64,000 nt of DNA from Mansonella perstans (taxonomy: Eukaryota > Nematoda > Chromadorea > Rhabditida > Onchocercidae). Shown piece after piece: positions 44,201 through 55,573 of the stretch (position 1 is the stretch's first letter; each line of letters opens with the position of its first letter). Below the pieces are notes generated by a model, which worked only from the letters and a program-made list of their open reading frames with translations, ran no database searches and had not been told where the DNA came from. Location: positions 372,001 to 436,000 of the forward strand of contig JBAMDO010000057.1 of NCBI GenBank assembly GCA_037074765.1, given 5' to 3'. Position numbers and translations under genes: made by a program.

Positions 44201-44642
44201 TTTGTAATTCAGGTGATGGAGGGTATATCATCGACACGTTTATTATTAAATGTTGATATAATACGTTTGGAGGGCATTATGACGATCAACATTCCTCCCC
44301 CTCCTTCTGATAGACTTTGGTAACTTTTCTTGTTTACCTTTCAGCACTTCAATTTTTCTGATGTCTCATCTTTTAAGTTTTCATGATATTCATTTCATCG
44401 AGACATTGAGAAGCTTCACATTGATGAATTTCAGGTATGCATTCCGTACTCCGCCTGAACTTTCTATCAGAAGTGTTCCCCAAGTAGGCGAAAAATTGGT
44501 GGATATGAGTACTGTTTCCAGCTGGATTGAAAATAAGCTTCGTTTATTGTTAGAGAAAAATTTGGTCTGTCCAAATATGGACGATCTGATCATTCCTGTA
44601 ATGAGTGGTAATGAACTTTTAAATAGTGGCTACAATTGCTGA
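35249..44642 (+). CDS. tex-2: TEX2-like SMP-domain lipid-transfer protein
   Basis: ER membrane protein of the TEX2/Nvj2 family, which moves lipids at contact sites between the ER and other organelles. About 933 residues (human 1127). Exons: 35249-35432, 35562-35695, 37076-37186, 37991-38150, 38331-38458, 38674-38734, 39321-39487, 39912-40124, 40236-40477, 40757-40833, 41169-41325, 41644-41698, 42042-42175, 42300-42455, 42635-42716, 43069-43188, 43386-43481, 43567-43667, 43794-43902, 44213-44319, 44435-44642. A Ser-rich N-terminus leads to a hydrophobic segment (GFLWGLYISFLCFLYFFVSG, about 265), then a split PH-like region (GWMNELRGKYD, KRLARRRWWSRKYPI, YFFVRSAREKERWFHRL). The SMP domain follows (RIFYDFCRDAYWCKQ, VNLPYFIKTLELSNLDLGTT, DDWGLWIDFELKYRG) and ends with IPPPPSDRLWYAFRTPPEL and LVCPNMDDL. 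The exon ending 38734 uses an internal GTGAAG donor to keep phase. Confidence 0.91.
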
Positions 44643-46231
44643 GTGATTGAATATCTCACCTAAGAATCTGTCTGTCTTTATGACGTAAGCTTCTTTCTTT
44701 CGATCCTATCTAGAAAATAGGCAGAAAGATTTAATTATAACTGAATGCAAAGTTTTTATATTGATCCCAATTTTGTTCATTTGTGTTTTTTCTGTATTTT
44801 CAAATTGTTTTATATTGCCTTGCACAAATTTTTATTTGTTCCAGTTCTTTCGTTTCAGCTTTGGATTTCTTTCCAGTGTATGTCTCCTATCATGCTTTTT
44901 GAATATGTTGAATTAATGCAAGCAATAGCCATGAAATAATGGCAATAAAATAATGAAATAGTGACTTAATAATGATAAATTCATCCTGTGTCATGCATAT
45001 TTTATAATACCTTTTTAACACATTCCTGGTACTTCATGGCCTTTTTCTTCTTTTGCTTTTAATTTTTATTTTAATTATCGAACTTTTATATAAAATTATT
45101 CCATTTTCGTCCAACTAAATTGTTGATATCATTTTGGCTTCATGCAGTGTAATAGAAAGGACTATCGACTTTAAAATAAATGTATTAAAAGTTCCAAGGT
45201 GTTCTATTCCATTTTTTTATTAAGTTTTTTTTTTTTTTTTTTTTTTTTTAAATTCATGCAATTTGTCCATTATTTGTAATTATTTATCCTAAGATTCAAT
45301 GTTATTTGGAGGCATCCGATTGATTTGGAATGTTAACACAGAAATTTAATCTTGAGTAATTGCTAAAGCTTCAATTAGCAAGGTCTAAATTAGACGAAAT
45401 TTTTCACAACACATCTTTCAAGTTTCTCAAAAAATGATTACTTTGTAAACTAGCATGATTATTGAGCGGGTCTTATCAATATGCATTTTTAGTTTAATTC
45501 TTTTTTTTAAAATATATTCTATGGCAATCATTTCATTGATTGAGCGTGATTATTTAACTATATTGACTGGATAAATATCTGGAATATAATTTTATAACAA
45601 ACGAAACACAATGAGAACATAAAAATAAAAAGAGCAGTTGAATTGTTGTATAGAAGTGAATCGGAAGACTGAGACGTTATTTTTTTGATCTAACTTCAAA
45701 GGGATTGAAACCATATTGTTCTACATCTTCTTCCCTAAAATTTAACTTATAATAATTTTTTGGAGTTGTGTAGTAGTGGGAGGCATGCTTTAGAATAATG
45801 ATGGATGAAATAGTAAGACTTGGAAATGAATGTTGAAGAAAGGCTTCTTTTTGTTTAATTTCTACATATTCTGTTAACATACTGAGCAATAATTCTAATA
45901 AAAACTATTGAACAAAATGAGTCAATGCCTAATTGTTCAATAACTACTTGCCGAATACCACTCACTCTGGTATAAAGATGGTCATAGTAAAAGTGAAATT
46001 TGATTTATTGAGATTTTCAGAGCTGTACGATCATTATCCTGCGTGGTTTAGCTGATAATGCGCACTGTTTGATGTCAGTTGTCTATATTTTGACCCTTTA
46101 AACATTACTGATATGTGGCCAAGCAAATTAATTTTCGAATCAATTTTATGAGGCCTTATCTGCCTAGTACTATTTCCTAGACTTATTTGAGCTTTCTATC
46201 TTCGCTATGTTTCATTATCTATATTGTTCGT
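44643..46231. other. Convergent spacer after TEX2
   Basis: AT-rich region with a T-run (45225-45249) and TEX2 3' UTR. A 70-codon - strand frame at 45677-45889 follows an AG acceptor and ends DVEQYGFNPFEVRSKK. It could be an extra 3' exon of the cysteine-rich gene on the - strand, but its phase does not fit the last confident exon. I leave it unassigned. Confidence 0.4.
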
Positions 46232-49200
46232 TTATAATTTTTTGTTTAAAAAAATGATGCTAAAAGATAATACAAACATGATGAAGCAGTCTTTATAACA
46301 GCAGCATAAAATTCCACTTGCTTTCAAATTGGTGGTAGATTTATAACCTCGGCATGTTTTTTTATGATGAATTTTTCGAACGCACCACAGAAGAGGTGAT
46401 AGATTTGGCGATGATTTCACCAGTGCTGGTATTTTTTCCGCGCAACCAGACTAAAATTCGATCAGATTATGCTTTGTAAAAATCACTATAGAATTATCTC
46501 CTTGGGTTTCATTTAAAAACAAACCATCCTAAGCTTCTTATTTTGTCCGTATCTTCCATCACCCGTTAATATCCTATTTTTTAAACGCATCTAATTATCA
46601 CAATGTTACTGTTCTGATCATCGAAACGATTAATTTAGTTCTATAATTATTTTTAGTCTCTGTTGGAAATTCAAGAAATACCTAATAATATGCACTCAAA
46701 GGATTCTACATATTCTTTCATCATCCAATAATGCACAATAATCGGTGGATGATGGTAGTTTTGAGAAAGAAATAAAATGAGGAGTTAAAATGAAAGCAAA
46801 TACATCATGCAAAAATTAAATTTCATAATTGGTTTCTGTAAAAGTGAAATTAAATTCTGATGTTTTATTCATGCAATGTAAGTGCTTGTTCGTTACTAAC
46901 CAGTTTCTTACGTGAATCAATGTCAGTGAAGAAGAAGCAACCGACTGTTGACACACATTTTTCAATAGTTGTTTTTGCTCTTCTAGATATAATACAATGA
47001 TGATAAGGTTGTGGTTTTTTTGTTTTGGAGTAAAAACGTATCGAATAGCTGAGTTGATGTTTTATAATATCCCATAAATCTGCAATTCACACTTCTCCTC
47101 AATAAGAAATTGGGCAAATCAAATGTTTTATAAATTGCCATTGAATTATATAAGTAATATTTGGCCAGTTATGAAGAAAATAAAAGAATGGTAAAAGTAC
47201 TGTTGCACGGGTTAGTTATGTTGGATCGACACAATGTTGTAAAAACTGTATAATTTCTGTGTTGAGTTACAGAAAAACGTTTCCTTGATGTAATTTCCTT
47301 TTGAGATTGAGGATAGCGCAGTTTGTAAAGCCGATAAAATACGCCGAATGGATTAATCAATAAGGCCATTGCACAAACTGGCATCTCAACCGTATCCTGA
47401 ATAGATAAAATTACTTAATGTAGTAAAACTTTGAAAGTTTTTTTATTGATTGTACTCGTTCATTATAATTAGGCATACCTGTGACAAACCATCTTGTAAA
47501 ATCATTTCTCGTCCATAAACAAATAGGGGTTTATAGCCAGTAGTATTAGTATAAAAACATGTTGGCCAATTCCAGTTATTCGGAGCTAGTAGAGATGTAG
47601 AATCAATTTGAGCATCACATTGTGTGGGAAGACGTCCAGACCAAGGAAAAGCGATCTGAATAGCAAAGAGCTGAATATGCTATGCTATAAATTTTAAGTA
47701 ACATAAGCTGTACCGAGGAAGATATTTGATTCATGAAGGCTTTTTCGTTTATATTTGCTCGTCTATGCAAAATGTAAAGGTTTAGTGACAAATTATGAAG
47801 GTACTAATAACAATTACCGTGGTATTTTAATCAGCATTACTACTGGATCCTACCCTGGGTTATTTTTAAAAAAAAAATCAGTATTTGAAGCAAACATTAG
47901 TAAATATGAACTTCACTATCCAAAATTGATTCGGGTGATTCTTCATTATGACATTTACAATTGCCATATTGGTAGATACTCCTTTCGCTTTCGTAGTTTT
48001 TCTTCACATGACAGTATGGATCTGTCACTGGATGTATGTGATGGATAGCGCATAATACAGTTCTATAATGAGAATAAGTAGTTTTTGCAATGTGAATGGG
48101 GACATAAGAGTGGTCAGAAGTCAACAGGTCAGCATATAATATTCATTCTTTTTGCATGGTTATGTTTGCTTTCTTTGCTCTTTACAAAATCTTTCTTGTC
48201 ACTAAAATAGCATTCATTTTCAAATTCAAATCGAATGGTTCTTTATTTCTCCTTCTTTTTTCCTGCATTTGATCAGCTTTGTTCTGTTTTAATTTTGATA
48301 AAATGAAATGGTAATCGTATGTCGTCGTTCCGGCTAAATAAAACCCATCAATTCTAAAACAAGTAGAGGACAGGGAAATTCTTCAATAAAGTAGTAGAGA
48401 TCAAAAATCTAATCATATGAATTTGTTTCTTCCCTTGCCGATTATCATGGAGTTTCTTAGTTCATTTGAAATCATCGAAATACTTATCCTTAAAAGTAGT
48501 GAAAATCACAAATTGGCAATTACAAATTTATAAATTCCTTAATACAGTAGCAATTTAATATCTTATCATCATAATTCTTAATTTACCTCACATTAATTAA
48601 GAGATATTCATTGTGAAGGTAGGTATATATATTAGAAGTTATAATCGAGACAAAGCAATATACTTTTTGAACGAGAATGCAATTATTCCCCTATCATCTT
48701 TATTAGCATTATATGGCTAAATTATAAATCCTATTTTCCAAGCTGTGCCAATTATCTATCTTTAATTCCCAAAACTCCTCTTTTTGCTACTAACGAGTAA
48801 GACTAAAGGACAAGAAAAAATGTGCCATAAATTTTCAGCTAGAACTATTCGACCTTAAAAGTTACAGCCAAATTTTGCTCAGATAAGGATTCAAAAACAA
48901 TGGAACATTTAAAACAATGGAACATTTGATTGCTGAAATAAGGAAATAGAGGAATGAGAAAATTTAGGAACAAAAACAATTTGAAATAAGATTTCTTAGG
49001 CATAACTTCCAGAATGACAATTCATTTTTTAGCAATGTACTTAATTCTTCATTACAGTTCATAAATAAGTGCCATCATCCTATTGAAGAATCCTACCATC
49101 TCTGTCCAAATTTCTTAGTAAATGCTGCTAAATAAATATTAGATAATCATTTGTACTTCGCTGAATAGGAATTTTAAATGTGAAAATGAGAACATTCACT

Positions 49201-52200
49201 CAGACCTAGATTGATTATTTTAATATTATTTTAGAATCCACAGACCACAATACTTTTTTAATCACAAGAAAAATATCTAGGGATCTAAATTCTCAGATAT
49301 CCGTTTTTTTCTCAGATATCCGATCTAAATTCTCAGATATCCGTTTATGGGTAACAAGCTTTGAAAAGACTGCACCACATGAATTGGCTTAAAAGAAATT
49401 AACGAAATTTTTTGTGGTTTACTTAATTTTTACAGTGTGAACCAAAAGTTGGAAGGCTTCTTAGTGCAATGGGATCAAGTTTTATGCATGCACAAATTCA
49501 ATCCTCGGAGATATTAGAACTTTTCAACCAGCAACTGAACTACCAGCAAAGATATGTTTTAAATGAATTCACCTGCCACCACCGATTGGTATTTCCTTTT
49601 CAGAAAATTTATGGAAGATCTTTTCATGTTCATCCACAAAAATTTCTTCCTGATATCGGAAATCAGCAGTTCTCACGCATTCTGCAGTTCCAGACATTCT
49701 GACTCTCAAGAATGTTGGTAATGGCTTAGAACATGCATGGAAAAGACTGAAAAAAACAAATGTCATTTTTTGTCATTGAAAAAAGAATGTTATTTGATCA
49801 TTAAATGTCAGATTTATTGAATATATTAATGATACTCATCTGCTGAGGCCAGTTTGCATTTAGATCAATTAGTTTATCGTTACCTATTACTCTTTTCCTC
49901 CCAATATGTACTTATCCATTTATGTCTTTTCCGATCCTTTACCTTTTTTCATTTTCTTTTTGTCTCTCAAACAAAATATTAAAAAATTTAAAAAAAAAAG
50001 TAATATGGATTAAACAAATAGGAATAACTTGGAAACTTAAAGCTAAATTGGGGAATGTCTAAATCAAAAATTATGATAAATTATGAAAAACTTATTATGA
50101 AAAAGTCAAAAATTATGATAAATTAGAAAATTATAATACCGAGAAAAATATTCTGAATTTATCCCTAAATCTGTATAATTGTGATGCCAAATGCTGCATA
50201 AATTGCCGGTACAGCAGCAGGAAGATTCGATCTCCATTGTCTCTGCCCGTGCAGCATTTGCTAAACATTTTGGCGAGCTGGTTTCACACCTTTCAATTTT
50301 ACATGTCATTCGATGATCCGGTCCAACTTTATATTGCATTCTGAATACACAATGTCATCAATTAGACGATATTAGCCTTGACAAATTTTAATTTCAATTT
50401 CTCATCCAGGATTGCAGTTGAACCGATTGGAAGAACCAGGTAAAATTTAACCACTCAAAAACTTTTTGCAAAATCTTTCAGATATCAAATTATCATTGAA
50501 GTTCGGAAAAATTGGTTCAGTTTGTTGTGAATTAGTTAAATGCTTTTGTCTAAATTTCTTAAAATTTTTTTTAAGAAGGTAGAGTCTAAAATGTTTTTAT
50601 GACATTTGGGATAATAACATTCTAATATATTTATTCACCATTTTAATGTACTTATCTGCCACATTACATTGCTCTGTAATTGATACTTTCTTTTCAACAG
50701 TAAGTGAGTACCAATAACAAACTTAAATGTAAATCAGGCTAAATTCTTAACTGGCTCTTTAAAATAATACGAGATCCTTTCTGTTCGTCTACAGGATAAT
50801 GTAGAGGTTCGCTCTTTTAAATTTCCATAAAAAAATACGAACCTAATAAAATAATCTTTCGATGCCAATTATCAGTACTGTTACATTACATTTACTTTCT
50901 AAATGATTATCGCTTCAATTCAATCAGCATGAAAGAGCTTTGATTCCCAGTGAAGCTAACCTTACTGTTCTTATTAATTAACAAATGGTTGTTTACAGAA
51001 ATAAACATCAACCATTATTTTTGCTTCTTTGCTACCAGTTAACAATTTATGGTTCAAATATTTTATTTATTCTAATAGCCAGTAATAGCATGACTTATTT
51101 GTCCTCCACACTAACGCCTATATTTCATTAATAAAGTTAAATATTTTTTTTTAAGAAGATAAAGTCTGAATTATACGCATAGAAACCTTTCCGCTCTCCT
51201 GTTTCGGAAAAGAATTGTAAATGTTAATTTGCAGAATTGATAACGCAGAGGTAGATCTTTAATTCGTAATTTGCTCCAAGAGATGTCAGTATCATTTTTT
51301 TCCCAGTGAGAAAGTAATTCGATGCAATAGTAACGTGGTTCATTTAATCCCATTATATTACTTTTTTCGCTTGATTCTGTAGAGAACTTCAAAAACTAGG
51401 CGAACTTTCAATATCATGCACGTTTTAAATGTACAGAACGAAGCCTACGTTTGGAACTAATAAACGGGAGAAAAGTGCGCTAAATAGAAGGCTGATAACA
51501 TTCAATCATGCAGTCCAAGCACTTTTTATTAATAGAGAAATGGAGGCTATCAAACAAGGTGGAAGAGTTAGTACCTGTAGGGAAATGAAAAACCTTACTG
51601 AAAAGAGAATATTTCATTATTAGATATTTTATTACTTCATGCTCTGTTTTTGTTGCATTTGTTGAAATAATAAAGAGTTGAATTGAATGTGAAATGTTAC
51701 CTTGAGGAAAACTATAGATGAAATCATGATATGTCCATTTGGAAAATCTATTGCCAAAAGTGGTCGATTCCTTGTTAAGAGCAATTACTGGATTTCGAGT
51801 TTTAGCTAAATCTAACCAAATCTTCTTATGTTTTTCAACAAATTGTCTTTTGTTTGGCTCATAATTGCAGTCAGATGGATTATTCCAACAGCAACATATT
51901 ATAAAATATATTTCCTGCGTTATCAGTTTCATACATTGTTCACCTTCAACAGCTAACGAGGAGTTACTGCAAATCGTATTTTTTTGAAACAGATCCGTTA
52001 ACGCCCTCTAAAAAGAGATTGCATTTAAAATAGCCCGATATGTGTTCAATTTTTTGTAGAGAAACAAAACGAGATTAGGTTTTTTATTCGAATCAGCTAC
52101 TGTTGCATTGCTTATTTTTTTGCAATAATTCTATGGTCATGCATTACGCTGGAAAACTCTCCAGTTATGATTTTGCTCGTAATTTTAGTATCATCATACA

Positions 52201-55200
52201 GTGAAATTGATGGTTAATGCATCTGGTAATCAAAGCACTTAATAATTGGTTCAGCATCAATGCTAAATATATTTTCCAGAGGAATAGGTTACAGATCAAA
52301 GATAGATAGTCGTTTTAGATTATTCACATATTGCTGTATGATGAAATAAATTTAACTGACAAACATTAGAATTTGGGATGAATGTATCAATTTGATTCCA
52401 AAACATCGGACCACTATACACTTTCATCTCGCCTTCGCTATTAAGGATAAGTATGCATGGCGCATTGTCCACTACATTCTTCTAAAATCTAATTTATTTC
52501 TTAAGAATTAAAAATTAAGTAACTATCTTAAAAAGTAAAGAAACTAATTTGAAAATTTTTCCATAACTTCTGGCTGGACGGTTAAATTCAAGCATTAAGT
52601 AATTAAACGAGTAAAAAGTGAAATAAATCCAATCTCTTTCAGCATTTACTACCACTAGTTGAAAAAAGTTAAAGTCATTCAGTGAAAAAAAAAGTTTTGC
52701 AGATGAATATGCAAACATTCCATCCTATAGTTTATAACGAACATACCTGTTTATCGCCATCGATGTTAAGACAGTATTTATCACCTTCCAATACAGGTTC
52801 TAATCGTTTCATATAATAATGATCCAATAAATCTTCCATTATTTTCTCCTCACGGAAATTCTGCACAAAACTATTGTAAGTTTCCAAAAACTTTCCAGTG
52901 CTTTTTAGTGTGAAAAATAATTAATGTAATGCTGAATGATAAGTTCGTGTAAAACCGTTAAGAAAACTTTTAACTTGTAAGATTTAGACTTATCATATGA
53001 AAGCAAAAAAAAAGGCGAGAAAGTTGAATTGAAGATCTGAACAAAATGCTATGAAGTTAGCAATGATGTCATCGAATATGTTCCTATTCAATGTTAAATT
53101 TGTAAATGAGTCCAAAAAGGCTCTCAAATCATTCTTTCTTATAAAAAGCGGATAAAACAGAATGACTTTAAATTCTATCTTTGATATTGAAAATACTGTT
53201 AGAGTTAAGATATCCAAATTAAGTTGTTATAAACAAGATTTTATGCTGTTGATATTACAATGAACAGTTTTTTGCATACCTTATATTGGGAACATATTTT
53301 GCAACAATAATAAGAGACTTCAGCAAGAGTATTTCGAGATCTGTATTCAAATTGAAATTATTACGGCACAACATTTGACTTCTCTGATATCAGTAACAAT
53401 TCATTGTACTTTTTATGTTACTAAAGTAGTGAATGTTTCAGCATTAATAAATGACTTTTTGGTTGCTCAAATTGGACGCAATTTTTGTCTTCAAAGTGCT
53501 CATCTTTAATCATAATTAATTCATTTCTACTTCACTTGTTTTTTATTTTGTGCAACCCATTGCTAACTACCATCGGTTGATGTTTGCAATTAGACAAATT
53601 TTCCACTCAAAAAACTTCCTCACTAATATTGACAAATAATGAAAATCCATATCGGTCTTCATTCAAAAAACTTACTCATTAATATTGACAAATGAAATTC
53701 CATATCGTTCTTCCGACGCTGCTTTACACAGTTGTTTGATATTATTTTGAATCATTTCAGATTCGCCATTATGATAGAGCTTCACGATTTTGTTCGCATC
53801 GCTGTGAATGATATCCAAAGCCCACCAACAAAAGCCGTCATTCTTTAAATAGGATGAATTTTGCTGGATTCGCATTGCTCAGATAATTTGGAAACGGTGG
53901 AGCTTTATCAGTTATTGAATTTCAATGCAATAATTTGCTCAATTGCATAGTGTTATAAAGTAGAAATGTAGTTTATGGTAAGTTTTTTAAATAAAAAGAT
54001 CATAGAAATTTGTCTAGCGAGAACTAAAGATTCTGCAATCATTTTTTGAAAAGAATTCAGGCGAAAAAACTGATTACTACTACAAGCATGTTATCTTTGG
54101 CAACACTCATTTAAATATACCTTCGAAAAACAAAGCCAAGGTTCTGTACGTAATTGTTGAAGAGCTGGAAATTATCAACTTTTTTACATTGTTAACTTGA
54201 GAACAGTTAAAAGTTTAGATGTCTAAAAATAAAGAGTCAGTGAAATTAAACTAGCCGTTATCATATTTTTATTATGAGCTTTTCCAAATTTAAAAAATAA
54301 AAAAAAGGAAGTTGAATTTAAGACTGTTTAATTTCTAGTACATGCAAAGTGATATAAACGAAGCATTTGAAATAGATGAACATAACAAATTTGAAACGCT
54401 CACTTAAGAGGAAGTGTAGATATAAAGAGAACTTATGAAAATTGAGGGAAACTTTTCAGAAACTAGTTTTTATCGAATTTATTTATGATGTGAATAATAG
54501 CTTCGTTGAATGAGTTATTATTATCAGTTTTTTCTTTGTATTACTCCACACCAAACGTTTGAAATAATACTTCCGATCAGCATTTATGAAAGGAGTAGTT
54601 TTATAAAAACTCAGCTAAAAAATTACATTACATTCAGCACAACTACTGCAGAAAGGAATCTACTTCAGTTAGGAATCTAGACCACACAGTTTTTACAACT
54701 TCTTTTCAATTAAGAATGTATCCAATACCAGCTAGCCTCAGCATCAGCAATAGTAGCAGCAGCCGGAAGATGGTATGCAACCGAAACCATTTCACAAAAA
54801 CCATCGTTCTAAAGGAGAAAACCGAAAACTGGAAAGATGACGAATAAATGATACGTGCTGGAAAAAACGCTTATATGTATAATGAAACCAGTTCGAGGGC
54901 TAGAAATTATCATATTTCTCTAATATAGCAATAATAGAAAAGGGAAAATAAGTCTTTATAAATAACTTTGAAGGCTCTTTTTTTAATTGATTTGATTTCG
55001 AGTAAATAATTGAACAACTGTGAATTGAAAAGAAGTTTCAACTTAATGATACAATATTAGCTAACAATAAAATTTTAAACTTAGTGATACTAGGAAATGA
55101 GTTGGCGGCAGTTAATGAAAAGGTCAAAGTGCATGTATGAGAAATTATTAATTTAATTATTTGGTAGTCATGTAACTATACCAAGGCTTCAAAATTTGTG

Positions 55201-55573
55201 AAATTGCGTTTAGATAATGCATTCAATATAACTGAACACGCAGATTCTTGTACAAAAATATTTGTCCGCAGTAATTTCTGTTTTCAGTGATTTTATTTTG
55301 TAGTTACATCAACGACTGGTGAACATGTAAAGAATGACATGTCAAAGTAAGTTTTGTTAAGTATAAATACTGTGATTTTATAATTTCGACTAATAGTTCA
55401 TTGATGCAACTGTCTGGTCTTTTCAATCTGAATCTCGAGAGCACATACAAGATCAACTGATGGGCTTGCTCCAGGCAGAACGGCACAATGTATTACCGAA
55501 CAAATCATTTTTGTGAATTTGCCATTTTCAACAGAATTGATCTTAATAATCACATAATCGTAATGGCCAATAA
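46232..55573 (-). CDS. Cysteine-rich modular extracellular protein with CCC-x4-C motifs (ET-module-like)
   Basis: No product is recognised with certainty. On the - strand, 15 exons join in phase into at least 740 residues: 55573-55449, 54808-54729, 54164-54121, 53877-53676, 53340-53280, 52860-52747, 52481-52365, 52007-51701, 51376-51187, 50340-50140, 49698-49573, 48062-47912, 47655-47479, 47396-47271, 46450-46232. Four segments end in a cysteine cluster: YYCCKICSQYK, IICCCWNNPSDCNY, SSCCCTGNLCS and LCCCYKDCF. NDGFC occurs twice. N-x-S/T sites such as YTNTTG are present. These are features of nematode secreted or surface proteins with ET modules, or of three-finger (Ly6/activin-receptor-like) folds. 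The end, FIMFVLSFSIIFLNKKL, is hydrophobic and could be a GPI signal or a membrane anchor. No signal peptide was found, so the 5' end is missing or beyond 55573, where an in-frame TAA stops the frame. No kinase or other intracellular domain is seen. Confidence 0.5.
49283..49345 (+). repeat. Short tandem repeat, TCTCAGATATCCG
   Basis: TCTCAGATATCCG occurs three times in about 60 bp; GATCTAAAT precedes two of the copies. It lies in an intron of the cysteine-rich gene on the - strand. Confidence 0.8.
53607..53713 (-). repeat. Local duplication covering an exon end and splice donor
   Basis: Two diverged copies (53607-53660 and 53664-53713) share CAAAAAACTT, CTAATATTGACAAAT (or TTAATATTGACAAAT) and CCATATCG. 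The second copy holds the 3' end of the exon 53877-53676 and its GTAAG donor (- strand). In the first copy the donor position is mutated, so only one copy can be spliced. Confidence 0.75.

Noticed and set aside
47755..48048. 97-codon + strand frame
   Set aside because: It overlaps, on the other strand, the in-phase exon 48062-47912 of the cysteine-rich gene; its own start has no support.
46232..55573. TGF-beta/activin type II receptor
   Set aside because: The CCC-x4-C motifs resemble that ectodomain, but several clusters occur and no kinase domain follows anywhere downstream on the - strand.
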